A stretch of 64,000 nt of DNA from Paludibacteraceae bacterium (GTDB taxonomy: Bacteria > Bacteroidota > Bacteroidia > Bacteroidales > Paludibacteraceae): assembly GCA_017937025.1 (NCBI GenBank), contig JAGBEJ010000005.1, forward strand, positions 62,001-126,000, in the 5' to 3' direction. The notes under the pieces were generated by a model. That model saw only the letters and a program-made list of their open reading frames with translations, searched no databases and was not told where the DNA came from. A program made the position numbers and the translations under genes. Positions 52,200-61,449 of this stretch are shown piece by piece; positions within the stretch are counted from its first letter, which is position 1, and every line of letters starts with the position of its first letter.

Positions 52200-53420
52200 A
52201 TGAGATATTACAGCAGCAAATACAACTGGGTGAAGGCCGGTTTTGTCGCTTTTGCCGTGATGATAGTCGCAGCATCGTTGTTTGTGCTGAACGCCTTCGT
52301 GGACAGTCTTTCGGAGATGGAGACGCGCCGTGTCGGCAATTGGGCGGAGGCGACGCGCATCATAGCCAAGGCGGACACTAATGCCGACCTCACGCTTGAA
52401 CTCAAGGTAATAAACGACAACACGGACATACCTGTGATACTTGCCGACTCGGCAGGCAACTTCATCGACGCAAGAAACGTGGATGTGCCGGACGATGAGG
52501 CTGAGCGCTCGAAGTGGACCAAGGCGACGATACGCAAGTTTGGAAACGTTCGTGAGCCTATCGAGATAGAAATGGCGGATGAGAGTCATCAGTATGTTTA
52601 TTACGACGAGTCGATGATGGTGGTCGGACTGAGGTATTTCACTATCGGTGTGCTTTCCATCATTTTCATATTCATCATAGTGCTGGTGCTGTTCCTTTAT
52701 AGCACATGGCGGTCGGAACAGAACGCGGTGTGGGCAGGCATGAGCAAGGAGACCGCCCATCAGCTTGGCACTCCGATTTCGTCGCTCGAGGCATGGATGG
52801 AACTCTTTAAGCTCCGCGACCCAAGTCACGGCGAGTATGTAGACGAGATGAACAAGGATGTGAATCGTCTGAAAATAATTGCGGAGAGGTTCTCGAAGAT
52901 AGGCTCGAAGCCGGAGCTCGCCGAGTCTAAGGTTCTGCCCGTTGTCTCTGCCGCCGTGTCGTATATGCGCGACAGGACGTCAAAACATGTGGATATAAGC
53001 CTTGTGAGCCATATAGATGAAAACTACAGCATGCCGATAAATGTTCCGCTGTTCGAGTGGGTGATAGAGAACCTGTGCAAGAATGCGGTGGATTCGATGA
53101 GCGGAAAGTCGGGGAAGATTGTTGTTGACGTGAGAGCCAACAGGCTTTTCTGCGAGATAGATGTGACCGACACCGGCAGCGGCATACCGAAGTCCAAGTG
53201 GAGCACGATATTCAAATCGGGTTACACCACGAAGAAAAGAGGCTGGGGGCTGGGACTGTCTTTCGCGAAACGAATAATAGAAGAGTATCACGACGGAAAG
53301 ATATATGTAAAAAATTCTGAAGAGGGCAAGGGGACAACGTTTGCGGTGCTTCTTTTCAAAAATCAGAAGAGGCGTGGCGTGTGGCTTAACAGGATTTTTA
53401 TGAAAAAAATAATCAAATAA
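52200..53420 (+). CDS. Membrane sensor histidine kinase
   Basis: 406 residues. Two transmembrane helices (about 11-33 and 140-165) flank a roughly 105-residue periplasmic sensor. The H-box is MSKETAHQLGTPISSLEAW (His near 186). The HATPase has N box NLCKNAVDSM, G1 DTGSGIPKS and G2 GWGLGLSFAKRI. HQLGTP is the typical Bacteroidota HK variant. No response regulator is adjacent. The last 18 residues (QKRRGVWLNRIFMKKIIK) are a basic extension past the usual end of the ATPase domain. Confidence 0.88.
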   Translation: MRYYSSKYNWVKAGFVAFAVMIVAASLFVLNAFVDSLSEMETRRVGNWAEATRIIAKADTNADLTLELKVINDNTDIPVILADSAGNFIDARNVDVPDDEAERSKWTKATIRKFGNVREPIEIEMADESHQYVYYDESMMVVGLRYFTIGVLSIIFIFIIVLVLFLYSTWRSEQNAVWAGMSKETAHQLGTPISSLEAWMELFKLRDPSHGEYVDEMNKDVNRLKIIAERFSKIGSKPELAESKVLPVVSAAVSYMRDRTSKHVDISLVSHIDENYSMPINVPLFEWVIENLCKNAVDSMSGKSGKIVVDVRANRLFCEIDVTDTGSGIPKSKWSTIFKSGYTTKKRGWGLGLSFAKRIIEEYHDGKIYVKNSEEGKGTTFAVLLFKNQKRRGVWLNRIFMKKIIK

Positions 53421-53444
53421 TTCGTTTCGTGAGAGATAAATATT

Positions 53445-53452
53445 TACTTTTG
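53445..53452 (+). promoter_or_regulatory. -7 promoter element of yceD-rpmF
   Basis: TACTTTTG, 27 bases before the GTG start of yceD. Confidence 0.6.
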
Positions 53453-53479
53453 CGGAGTTTTTTCGCATAGACTGAAAAG

Positions 53480-54028
53480 GTGAAGACCGACGACAGATAT
53501 AAATTAAACCTCCAAAACCTGCCGGATGAGGGCGAGCGACTGAGTTTTGATTTGGATGATGAGTTCTTCGCAAGCATAGAAGGTGGCGAGATAAAGGGAG
53601 GCGATGTCGAGGTTGAAGTCTTTGTTCAAAGCGTTGGACAAGGTGCTTATGAGATGGAGATTGATATGTCGGGCGACTTGACGATTCAGTGTGACAGATG
53701 CTTGTGCGATATGTCGCAGCCGATAGAGAGCAACGAGGTCGTGCGAGTGAAAACTGCGGAGGTGGAAGAGCAGAGCGAGGATGATGACGGCGAGCTGATA
53801 ACAATTCCTGTTGACACGTTGATTGTGGATCTGGCAAGGCATTTTTACGAAACGGCAGCCTTGAATATTCCACTCAGACACGTTCACGAGGACGGCGAGT
53901 GCGACGAGGAAATGTCTAAGCGGCTGGAAGAAATGAGGGCAGTGAACGCTGATGAGAAAACTAACGAGGGTGGCGATACAGACCCGAGATGGAATGAACT
54001 TAAAAAACTAATTGACAATAATAAATAA
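53480..54028 (+). CDS. yceD: DUF177/YceD large-subunit rRNA accumulation protein
   Basis: 182 residues from a GTG start. A conserved DUF177 core with DLTIQCDRCLCDMSQPIE (CXXC) and the acidic stretch following it, DEMSKRLEEMR-like EEMSKRLEEMRA and DPRWNELKKLIDN at the end. Located directly before rpmF (17 bases), as in most bacteria, and needed for 23S rRNA accumulation in E. coli. Confidence 0.85.
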   Translation: MKTDDRYKLNLQNLPDEGERLSFDLDDEFFASIEGGEIKGGDVEVEVFVQSVGQGAYEMEIDMSGDLTIQCDRCLCDMSQPIESNEVVRVKTAEVEEQSEDDDGELITIPVDTLIVDLARHFYETAALNIPLRHVHEDGECDEEMSKRLEEMRAVNADEKTNEGGDTDPRWNELKKLIDNNK

Positions 54029-54045
54029 ACTAAATTAATAGAACA

Positions 54046-54234
54046 ATGGCACATCCTAAGAGAAGACAGTCTAACAGAAGAACAGCAGCGAGAAGAACTC
54101 ACGACGTGGCTAAGGCTCCAACATTGGTTGCATGCTCAAACTGCGGCGCAGTACACATCTATCATACAGTATGTCCTGAGTGCGGTTTCTACAGAGGCAA
54201 GCTCGCAGTAGAGAAGACAGCGGCAAACGCTTAA
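54046..54234 (+). CDS. rpmF: Ribosomal protein bL32
   Basis: 62 residues. MAHPKRRQSNRRTAARRTH start and the zinc site CSNCGAVHIYHTVCPECG. Zinc-binding form. Terminator downstream, so transcripts of yceD-rpmF may be produced in excess over fabH. Confidence 0.97.
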   Translation: MAHPKRRQSNRRTAARRTHDVAKAPTLVACSNCGAVHIYHTVCPECGFYRGKLAVEKTAANA

Positions 54235-54256
54235 TAGACTGAAAGAGAAAAGATTT

Positions 54257-54297
54257 TGCCCGGTAAAGATGAATAGTCTTTGCATGGGCATTTTTTT
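54257..54297 (+). terminator. Terminator/attenuator between rpmF and fabH
   Basis: TGCCC (54257-54261) pairs with GGGCA (54286-54290) with an inner AAAGA/TCTTT stem, followed by seven T. Located 19 bases before the fabH ATG. Confidence 0.7.
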
Positions 54298-54315
54298 AAT
54301 AATAAGAAATAAATT

Positions 54316-55305
54316 ATGAATGCAGCTATAACAGGTGTGGGAGGCTACGTGCCAGACTACAGACTGACTAATGAGGAACTCAGCAAGATGGTTGACACGA
54401 GCGACGAGTGGATAATGTCGCACGTCGGAATCAAGGAGCGCCGCATACTCAAGGGTGAGAACCAAGGCTCGTCGGTGATGGGTGCTGCAGCTGTGGAAGA
54501 CCTTGTTAAGAAGACCGGCGTGAATAAGGACGAAATAGAGGTCCTGATATGCGCGACTACAACTCCAGACCACGTGTTTCCTAACTGCTCGTCGATGATT
54601 TCGTACAAAGCAGGATTGAAGAACGCCTTTGTATTCGACGTGTCTGCGGCATGTTGCGGTTTCATTGAGGCGCTTGAGGTTGGCTCGAACTTCATTAAGT
54701 CGGGCAAATACAAGAAAGTTGTAGTTGTGGCTGCAGAGAAAATGTCCAGCATAACAAACTACGAGGACAGAACCACTTGCCCTTTGTTCGGCGACGGCGC
54801 TGCGGCTGTTCTGCTTGAGCCTTGCGGCGACGATATGGGTGTCATGGACACTGAGTATCACGTTGATGGCGAAGGCGGACAATACCTTTACCTCAAGACT
54901 TGCGGTTCTGCTTATCCTGTGACTGAGGAAAGAGTGAGAAACCATGAGCACCAGTTGTATCAGAAGGGTCCGGTGGTTTACAAGTTCGCTGTGACAAACA
55001 TGGCTGAGATAGCTGCGCGCATGATGGAAAGAAACAACCTCAAATCTGAGGACGTTGACTGGTTCATCCCTCATCAGGCTAATCTGAGAATCATTGACGC
55101 CGCTGTGCAAAGAATGCAGCTGCCATACGAAAAGACAATCATCAACATCGACAAGTACGGAAACACTTCCGGCGCTACCATAGCGATATGTCTGTGGGAG
55201 AACGAGAAGAAGTTCAAGAAAGGCGATAATATGATATTCGCAGCCTTCGGTGCAGGATTCCTTTGGGGCTCTGTGTATCTCAAGTGGGCTTATGATCCTA
55301 AATAA
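54316..55305 (+). CDS. fabH: Beta-ketoacyl-ACP synthase III
   Basis: 329 residues. Starts fatty acid synthesis by condensing acyl-CoA with malonyl-ACP. Thiolase fold: catalytic Cys in [13 protein letters not shown] (about 118), His in [13 protein letters not shown], Asn in [12 protein letters not shown]. The substrate-side [17 protein letters not shown] is intact. plsX, which usually lies between rpmF and fabH, is absent here. Confidence 0.95.
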   Translation: MNAAITGVGGYVPDYRLTNEELSKMVDTSDEWIMSHVGIKERRILKGENQGSSVMGAAAVEDLVKKTGVNKDEIEVLICATTTPDHVFPNCSSMISYKAGLKNAFVFDVSAACCGFIEALEVGSNFIKSGKYKKVVVVAAEKMSSITNYEDRTTCPLFGDGAAAVLLEPCGDDMGVMDTEYHVDGEGGQYLYLKTCGSAYPVTEERVRNHEHQLYQKGPVVYKFAVTNMAEIAARMMERNNLKSEDVDWFIPHQANLRIIDAAVQRMQLPYEKTIINIDKYGNTSGATIAICLWENEKKFKKGDNMIFAAFGAGFLWGSVYLKWAYDPK

Positions 55306-55330
55306 GGATTTGCAAAAACGATAAGACAAG

Positions 55331-55360
55331 GGCGGGACAAAAGGGTTCCGCCTTTTTTTT
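55331..55360 (+). terminator. Terminator of fabH
   Basis: GGCGGGA/TTCCGCC stem followed by eight T, 25 bases past the stop. Confidence 0.85.
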
Positions 55361-55368
55361 GTTTTCTG

Positions 55369-56295
55369 TCAAAGCGAATTGATGATTGATGCGATGAGCG
55401 GGATAGTGATGATTGATAGAAAGGTGCTGACGAACGTGCCTTGCACCATATGCGTCTCGTCCTTGCCGTAGTTCAGACAGAACATTGTTCCGAACGATGC
55501 CACAGGCATGGCTATCAGCATTGTGTTGATGAGGCTTATCTGCCTGTCCATGCCCACGAGGTCGGAAAGCATAAACAATCCTAACGGAACGACGATGAGG
55601 TGAAGGACGGTCATGATATACGTTTTTGGTGTGCCGAGAATCTGACGTCTTTTCATGTGCGCCATTGATGAGCCGATTAGGAGCATGGAACCAGGAATCG
55701 TTATGTTGCCAATCAGCTTGACCGGAGTTGATATGAACGATGGAATGCTTTGTATGTTGAAGGCGACGATGGCTATGGCTATGTAGCATGCGACCATGGC
55801 AGGACAGTAGAGCACCGACCAGTCGAATTTTATCTTGCCAGCGCCACCTACGATGAAGTAAACGCCGAATATGAACACGGTGACGGTGTTCGGAATATTC
55901 AGGATGCAGGCGTAGAATACCGACTCGCCGCCGTAGATGGCAGCCACGATAGGGTAGCCCATGAATCCGACGTTGGAGAACATGAGCATGAAACTGTACA
56001 TGCCACGCAAATTCTTGTCCTTGACGAAGAGCAGCGGCAGAAACGAAGCCACGGCGAACAAATAGGCGTATGTGGCGAAGCCGGCTCCAAGCAGCGGCAG
56101 AATCATCTCGCGCTGTGGCATGACGTCACCCATGGCTGAGGCGGCGATGAGGCATGGACAAGTGAATTTTATGATGAATGCGGAAAGGCGTCTGTCGAAA
56201 TCCCCTCCCATGATGTTCGTCTTCGATGCGATGAATCCGCCCAGCACGATAAGCACAAGCGTAATCATCTGAGACAATATATCGGTGAAAATCAT
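55369..56295 (-). CDS. AEC-family (auxin efflux carrier-like) membrane transporter
   Basis: 308 residues from ATG 56295; a TTG at 56322 falls in the -7 element. About ten transmembrane helices in two inverted halves. Characteristic GGFIASKTNIMGGDFDRRLS near the N-terminus, NVGFMGYPIVAAIYG and NIPNTVTVFIFGVYF mid-protein. The AEC family includes malate and other organic-acid carriers; substrate here unknown. Inserted in the opposite orientation between fabH and the thioesterase. Confidence 0.85.
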   Translation of the reverse strand: MIFTDILSQMITLVLIVLGGFIASKTNIMGGDFDRRLSAFIIKFTCPCLIAASAMGDVMPQREMILPLLGAGFATYAYLFAVASFLPLLFVKDKNLRGMYSFMLMFSNVGFMGYPIVAAIYGGESVFYACILNIPNTVTVFIFGVYFIVGGAGKIKFDWSVLYCPAMVACYIAIAIVAFNIQSIPSFISTPVKLIGNITIPGSMLLIGSSMAHMKRRQILGTPKTYIMTVLHLIVVPLGLFMLSDLVGMDRQISLINTMLIAMPVASFGTMFCLNYGKDETHMVQGTFVSTFLSIITIPLIASIINSL

Positions 56296-56319
56296 ATTCG
56301 GTTTTTGCTTTTCGGGCGA

Positions 56320-56327
56320 CAAAGGTA
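56320..56327 (-). promoter_or_regulatory. -7 promoter element of the AEC transporter
   Basis: Reads TACCTTTG on the minus strand, 24 bases before the ATG. Confidence 0.6.
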
Positions 56328-56405
56328 TGATTAAATCAGGAAAGATTGCAGGCTGTCGGCTCTTTTGTGTGTGTGGACGCTGGGGTACGTTCGGTTGAAA
56401 ATGAT

Positions 56406-56413
56406 TATCTTTG
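56406..56413 (+). promoter_or_regulatory. -7 promoter element of the acyl-ACP thioesterase
   Basis: TATCTTTG, 17 bases before the ATG; divergent from the AEC promoter. Confidence 0.6.
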
Positions 56414-56430
56414 AAGGAAAATAAGATTTT

Positions 56431-57135
56431 ATGTTTACACTGAATTACAAAGTGACGACGAGCTGCTGTGACGCGAACGGCAGGCTGAAGTTATACAGCG
56501 CGTTGCAGATGATGCAGGACTGCAGCGAGATGTGGATAAACACAGAGGCGGGCGTCAAAAAGTATTTCGACGAGAACGGCATGGCGCAGCTGCTGGTGTT
56601 CCGTCAGGTGGAGGTGAACCGAGTACCTGTTTATGGCGAGGATTTGAGCGTCACGACGAGTGTCTATGGCATGAAGCCGATGTTCGGGTTCCGCAACACC
56701 GTGATAAGAGACGCTGAAGGCAAGGCGTGCTACACGACATGGAGCATGGGCGCGTTCGTGGATATGTCCACAGGCAAGTTGTCGAGAATTCCTGCCGAGG
56801 TTCTGGCTACGATGAACCTTGATCCTCAGGTGGAGATGGAGTATAAGGACAGGCGCGTGTTTATGCCGAAGGAGGGCGTCGTGGCGTGCGAGCCGTACAA
56901 GGTGATGAAGAACGACATAGACTACAACAAGCATGTGAATAACGCCAACTACGTGAGGATAGCCCAGGAGTTTTTGCCGGATGGCTGGGATGTAAAGAGC
57001 ATGAGGGTGAAGTTCCGTATCCCGGCTAAAATGGGCGATACGCTTGCCATAGACACAGCCGAGGAGAACGGCAAATTCTATGTTGACATAAAGGTGGACG
57101 GCAATTCCAGCACGCTTGTGGAATTTGAAAAGTGA
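56431..57135 (+). CDS. Acyl-ACP thioesterase
   Basis: 234 residues, double hot-dog fold. N-terminal hot-dog with LYSALQMMQDCSEMW; C-terminal hot-dog with the catalytic-type DIDYNKHVNNANYVR (Asn and His). Matches the plant-FatA/bacterial acyl-ACP thioesterase family, which releases free fatty acids from ACP. Close to fabH, consistent with lipid metabolism. Own promoter; era follows with a separate one. Confidence 0.88.
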   Translation: MFTLNYKVTTSCCDANGRLKLYSALQMMQDCSEMWINTEAGVKKYFDENGMAQLLVFRQVEVNRVPVYGEDLSVTTSVYGMKPMFGFRNTVIRDAEGKACYTTWSMGAFVDMSTGKLSRIPAEVLATMNLDPQVEMEYKDRRVFMPKEGVVACEPYKVMKNDIDYNKHVNNANYVRIAQEFLPDGWDVKSMRVKFRIPAKMGDTLAIDTAEENGKFYVDIKVDGNSSTLVEFEK

Positions 57136-57157
57136 TTGAGTATAAGCGAAAAACATC

Positions 57158-57165
57158 TATATTTG
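57158..57165 (+). promoter_or_regulatory. -7 promoter element of era-der-nnr
   Basis: TATATTTG with TTG at 57136-57138, 19 bases upstream. A small CGCAA/TTGCG hairpin (57171-57183) follows in the leader. Confidence 0.65.
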
Positions 57166-57210
57166 CAATTCGCAATTATTGCGGCAATATAAAGACAGAG
57201 GAAAATAACG

Positions 57211-58092
57211 ATGCATAAGGCAGGTTTTGTAAACATAGTAGGCAATCCGAACGTGGGCAAATCGACGCTGATGAACGCGCTGGTGGGCGAGAAAATCTCC
57301 ATCATAACCAGCAAGGCGCAGACCACGAGACACAGGATCCTTGGCATAGTCAATGGCGAGGACTTTCAGATAGTGTATTCCGACACTCCTGGAGTCTTGA
57401 AGCCTAACTACAAGATGCAGGAGGCGATGCTGGAGTTTTCGAAGTCGGCGCTGACTGACGCCGATGTGCTGCTTTATGTCACCGACGTTGTTGACCGTCC
57501 GGAGAAGAACGCTAAGTTCGTGAAGATGGTTAACGCATCGTCCGCTCCTGTTATACTTGTGATAAACAAGATTGACCAGATAGACCAGGAACAGTTGGAA
57601 AAGAAGGTCGAGGAGTGGAAAAACATAATACCAAGGGCGGAGATACTGCCGATGGCGGCTTTGCACAAATTCAATCTTGAACCGCTGCTCAGAAGAATAA
57701 AGGAGCTCCTGCCGGAGTCGCCGCCATTCTTTGACAAAGACCAGCTGACCGACAAGCCGGCGCGTTTCTTTGTCACTGAGATAATCCGTGAGAAAATCCT
57801 GCTGAACTACGACAAGGAAATCCCTTACTCGGTAGAGGTGGAAGTGGAGCGATTCAAGGAGGAAGAGAATATAATAAGAATAAACGCCTTGATATATGTG
57901 GAGCGTGACTCGCAGAAAGGCATAATCATAGGCAGAGGCGGCAAGAGCCTCAAACACATAGGCATAGAAGCGAGGAAGGATATAGAGGCATTCTTCGACA
58001 AACAGGTTTATCTGGAGCTGTATGTCAAGGTGGAAAAGGATTGGCGAAGCAAGGATGACAAGCTGAGACAGTTCGGATATGAACAAAAATAA
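57211..58092 (+). CDS. era: GTPase Era
   Basis: 293 residues. G1 [14 protein letters not shown], effector [19 protein letters not shown]3 DTPGV, G4 NKID. A C-terminal KH domain has [20 protein letters not shown] and ends in the conserved VKVEKDWR region. Binds 16S rRNA near its 3' end during 30S assembly. First gene of era-der-nnr. Confidence 0.97.
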   Translation: MHKAGFVNIVGNPNVGKSTLMNALVGEKISIITSKAQTTRHRILGIVNGEDFQIVYSDTPGVLKPNYKMQEAMLEFSKSALTDADVLLYVTDVVDRPEKNAKFVKMVNASSAPVILVINKIDQIDQEQLEKKVEEWKNIIPRAEILPMAALHKFNLEPLLRRIKELLPESPPFFDKDQLTDKPARFFVTEIIREKILLNYDKEIPYSVEVEVERFKEEENIIRINALIYVERDSQKGIIIGRGGKSLKHIGIEARKDIEAFFDKQVYLELYVKVEKDWRSKDDKLRQFGYEQK

Positions 58093-58106
58093 GAAAGGAG
58101 AGACGC

Positions 58107-59423
58107 ATGGCAAATAATCTGGTAGCGATAGTTGGAAGACCTAACGTGGGCAAATCGACACTGTTCAACCGTCTGACACAGACGAGAAGAGCGATTGTGT
58201 CCGAGAATGCTGGCACGACGAGAGACCGCCAGTACGGAAAAAGCGACTGGGGCGGACAGGAATTCTCTGTCGTGGACACTGGCGGATGGGTGAGCAACTC
58301 GGAGGATGTGTTCGAGAACGAGATAAAGAGACAAGTCACAATAGCAGTAGAGGAGGCCGACGTGATACTGTTCGTCGTGGACGGCAGCACAGGACTCACC
58401 AGCATGGACGAGGAGATAGCCCACATGCTGAGAAGAACCAAGAAAACGGTGATTCTCGTCTGCAACAAGGTGGATACGTACGAGCATCAGTACTCGGCGT
58501 CGGAGTTCTACCAACTCGGACTCGGCGACCCGATGGTGCTTTCTGCTATGAACGGACTGGGCAGCGGCGAGATACTTGACGAGGTGGTCAGCCACTTCGA
58601 CCCAAACAAGGGCGAGGAGCAGCTTGAGGCTATTCCGAGAATCGCCATCGTGGGCAGACCGAACGCAGGAAAATCCTCGCTTGTGAACGCATTCCTGAAC
58701 GAGGATAGAAACATAGTTACCGATGTCGCAGGCACTACCCGCGACTCTATTTACACAAGATACAACAAGTTCGGACACGACTTCTATCTCGTGGACACTG
58801 CCGGCATTAGAAAGAAAGCCAAAGTGACTGAGGATTTGGAGTATTATTCGGTTGTGAGGTCTATCAGAGCGATAGAAAATTCCGATGTTTGCGTGCTGAT
58901 GATTGACGCCACAAGAGGCATTGAGAGCCAGGACCTCAATATCTTCTCCATAATACAGAAGAACCACAAGGGACTTGTAGTGTGCGTGAACAAATGGGAT
59001 TTGGTCGAGGAAAAGTCGAACGACGCCATCATGACGATGGAGGGCGCGATAAGAAACCGTCTCGCTCCGTTCACTGACTTCCCAATCATCTTCACTTCTG
59101 CCACGACAAAGCAGAGAATCTTCAAAGTGATAGAGACCGCCGAACTTGTGTTCCAAAACAAGAACCGCAAGGTCAGCACAGGCAAGCTCAACGAGTATAT
59201 GCTTCCTCTTATAGAGAATTATCCGCCGCCTGCAATCAAGGGCAAGTATGTGAAGATAAAGTATGTAGCGCAGCTGCCTAACACGCAGACTCCGGCGTTC
59301 GTGTTCTTCGCGAATCTGCCTCAGTACGTCAAGGACCCGTACAAGCGATTCCTTGAGAACAAGATAAGGGCGAACTGGGATTTCTCTGGAGTTCAATTGA
59401 GCATATTCATAAGGCAGAAATAG
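58107..59423 (+). CDS. der: GTPase Der (EngA)
   Basis: 438 residues. Two tandem G domains ([14 protein letters not shown] at about 9 and [14 protein letters not shown] at about 181) and a KH-like C-terminus ([15 protein letters not shown]). Needed for 50S assembly. It starts 14 bases after era with AAGGAG upstream. Confidence 0.97.
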   Translation: MANNLVAIVGRPNVGKSTLFNRLTQTRRAIVSENAGTTRDRQYGKSDWGGQEFSVVDTGGWVSNSEDVFENEIKRQVTIAVEEADVILFVVDGSTGLTSMDEEIAHMLRRTKKTVILVCNKVDTYEHQYSASEFYQLGLGDPMVLSAMNGLGSGEILDEVVSHFDPNKGEEQLEAIPRIAIVGRPNAGKSSLVNAFLNEDRNIVTDVAGTTRDSIYTRYNKFGHDFYLVDTAGIRKKAKVTEDLEYYSVVRSIRAIENSDVCVLMIDATRGIESQDLNIFSIIQKNHKGLVVCVNKWDLVEEKSNDAIMTMEGAIRNRLAPFTDFPIIFTSATTKQRIFKVIETAELVFQNKNRKVSTGKLNEYMLPLIENYPPPAIKGKYVKIKYVAQLPNTQTPAFVFFANLPQYVKDPYKRFLENKIRANWDFSGVQLSIFIRQK

Positions 59424-59424
59424 A

Positions 59425-60915
59425 ATGAGGTTATTCACAACAGAGCAGATAAGAGGTTTGGACGCTTATACTATAGAGCATGAGCCGATAAGTTCTGTTG
59501 ATTTGATGGAGAGGGCCTCTGGCGCGATGACAGATTGGATTTTGCGCAATGTGGCTAATGGCGCGGACAAGGGAATAGTTGTTGTCTGCGGCAACGGAAA
59601 CAACGGCGGCGACGGGCTTGTGATAGCCAGACGGCTAAAGATGTGCGGACTGCGTGTCGATGTGCTGATGGTGGACAAGGACGGCAGAATGTCGCCGGAC
59701 TGCGAGGTGAACCTCAAACGTTATGAAGAGAAATTCTCGAAGGTCCTTGGCGCTGTTGACTTCAATGATTATGACATCATCGTGGATGCGATGTTCGGCT
59801 CGGGGCTGAACAGACCGCTCGGCGGATTGTATGCCGACATGGCAGACCGCATAAACGCCAGCGGCAAACTCGTCGTGGCTGTCGATATTCCTTCTGGACT
59901 GTATGGCGACGACAATTCTAACAATCCTTTCGAACATATTGTCAAGGCGCATCACACTCTGACGTTGCAATTCCCTAAACTTGCGTTCATGATGCCGGAG
60001 AGCGAGGCGTACACAGGCGAGGTGCATATCCTGCCAATCGGTATAAGCGAGGATGGCATTGCTCAAACAGCTACGCCATATTATTTCACAGAGAAAAGCG
60101 ATTTGCCGGCATTGCCGCGCAGAGGAAAGTTCTCGCACAAAGGAACTTACGGACATGCGCTCATGGTGGGTGGAGGCGTAGGCAAGGCTGGAGCTGTGTT
60201 CTTGGCTTCGAAGGCGTGCCTTAGGTCGGGCGCAGGACTGTTGACTGTCTATGCGCCTATGGCTGTCGAAAGCGCTTTGCAAGTGTCGTTGCCTGAGGCT
60301 ATGTGCATTCCGTGCGATGACGAAAAGACACTGGCAACTGCGCCAGACGTAGGCAGGTATGATGCCGTTGGTGTGGGTTGCGGACTGGGCACCGATGAAA
60401 AGACGGCAGAGGCATTGAGCGAACTCCTTGAGCGAGTGGAGAAACCAATGGTGATAGATGCCGATGCGTTGAATATAATGGCCAATCGCAAAAATCTTAT
60501 AGAAAAGATTCCTTCTGGAAGCGTGCTGACTCCTCATCCTAAGGAGTGGGAGCGCATTTGCGGCGTGAGTCTCAAGAACCGCATGGCGCAGATTGACGCA
60601 GCAAGGAATTTCTGCCTTAAATACAAACAGAATCTTATACTCAAAGGCGCGTACAGCGCAGTCGTGACGAGCGACGGCAGTGTGCATTTCAACACTACAG
60701 GCAATCCGGGCATGGCGACGGCTGGCAGCGGCGATGTCTTGTGCGGTGTTGTTCTTGGGCTTTTGTCACAGGGCATGGCGGGCGATGAGGCTGCGGTTCT
60801 TGCGGCTTATCTACACGGACTTGCAGGCGACAAGGCTGCTGAGACGCATGGCGAAGTGTCGCTTATGGCTGGCGATATTGCTGAGTGCTTGTGCCAAGCT
60901 TTTCTTGATTTTTAA
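59425..60915 (+). CDS. nnr: Bifunctional NAD(P)H-hydrate epimerase/dehydratase
   Basis: 496 residues. N-terminal YjeF epimerase domain (about 1-215) with GNGNNGGDGLVIARRL and DAMFGSGLNRPLGG. C-terminal ADP-dependent dehydratase domain (225-496) with HKGTYGHALMVGGGVGKAGA, VLTPHPKEWERI and the ADP site GNPGMATAGSGDVLCG. Repairs hydrated NADH/NADPH. One base after the der stop. Confidence 0.95.
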   Translation: MRLFTTEQIRGLDAYTIEHEPISSVDLMERASGAMTDWILRNVANGADKGIVVVCGNGNNGGDGLVIARRLKMCGLRVDVLMVDKDGRMSPDCEVNLKRYEEKFSKVLGAVDFNDYDIIVDAMFGSGLNRPLGGLYADMADRINASGKLVVAVDIPSGLYGDDNSNNPFEHIVKAHHTLTLQFPKLAFMMPESEAYTGEVHILPIGISEDGIAQTATPYYFTEKSDLPALPRRGKFSHKGTYGHALMVGGGVGKAGAVFLASKACLRSGAGLLTVYAPMAVESALQVSLPEAMCIPCDDEKTLATAPDVGRYDAVGVGCGLGTDEKTAEALSELLERVEKPMVIDADALNIMANRKNLIEKIPSGSVLTPHPKEWERICGVSLKNRMAQIDAARNFCLKYKQNLILKGAYSAVVTSDGSVHFNTTGNPGMATAGSGDVLCGVVLGLLSQGMAGDEAAVLAAYLHGLAGDKAAETHGEVSLMAGDIAECLCQAFLDF

Positions 60916-60955
60916 TTTTTCTCTGCCCACTGTGGTTCGGCAGGCTCACCAACCA

Positions 60956-61160
60956 AGCGCAATGCAATGTAGCCGAAGTGAAAGAGAAAAAATGATGTCT
61001 CTTCGGCACTTCGGCTCCGCTCAGTGACCAGATTCTTAAACAGTCGCTCCGCGAGAAATCAGACAAATAGCAACAAATCCAACAGAATAGAATTTGAACG
61101 ATTTGTTTCCATTTGAAATATTTCTGTCCGCAGGACACTGAAAGAATGTAGTTACCCTTC
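60956..61160. repeat. 205-base direct repeat, unit 1, with internal palindrome
   Basis: 98% identical by eye to 61205-61409 (four substitutions), period 249 bases. Contains AGCCGAAGTG (60971-60980) pairing with CACTTCGGCT (61008-61017) around an AGAGA/TCTCT inner stem. Preceded by an extra palindrome, TGGTTCGGCAGGCTCACCAA plus CCA, that is absent from unit 2. Confidence 0.9.
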
Positions 61161-61204
61161 GGCGGTGCTCAGGGTGCCGTGTTTGATTTTTTTTCTGCCC
61201 ACTG

Positions 61205-61409
61205 AGCGCAATGCAATGTAGCCGAAGTGAAAGAGAAAAAATGATGTCTCTTCGGCACTTCGGCTCCGCTCAGTGACTAGATTCTTAAACAGTCGCTCCG
61301 CGAGAAATCAGACAAATAGCAACAAATCCAACAGAATAGAATTTGAACGATTTGTTTTTATTTGAAATATTTCTGTCCGCAGGACACTGAAAAAATGTAG
61401 TTACCCTTC
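61205..61409. repeat. 205-base direct repeat, unit 2
   Basis: Second copy of 60956-61160. Here CACTGAGCG is joined directly to the unit, so its left edge (CACTGAGCG...TAGCCGAAGTG) pairs with CACTTCGGCTCCGCTCAGTG (61257-61276), a fuller palindrome than in unit 1. A further GCTGAGCGTAGCCGAAGC motif follows at 61420-61437. Confidence 0.9.
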
Positions 61410-61449
61410 AACTCGGTCGCTGAGCGTAGCCGAAGCGCCTATTTGCCGA

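Larger units (their letters stand above)
60916..61449. other. 534-base non-coding region made of repeats
   Basis: No convincing open frame. Contains two direct copies of a 205-base unit (60956-61160, 61205-61409), with GAGCG...CGAAG-type palindromes at the left, centre and right. Lies between convergent nnr and nfo. Confidence 0.85.

Noticed and set aside
54136-55329. Minus-strand open frame opposite rpmF-fabH
   Set aside because: It runs through two complete conserved genes; shadow frame.
58008-59438. Minus-strand open frame opposite der
   Set aside because: Der is complete with two G domains; the antisense frame shows no recognisable protein features.
60956-61409. CRISPR array or transposon ends
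   Set aside because: Only two units with a 205-base repeat and 44-base spacing, no short regular repeats, no cas genes and no transposase nearby.
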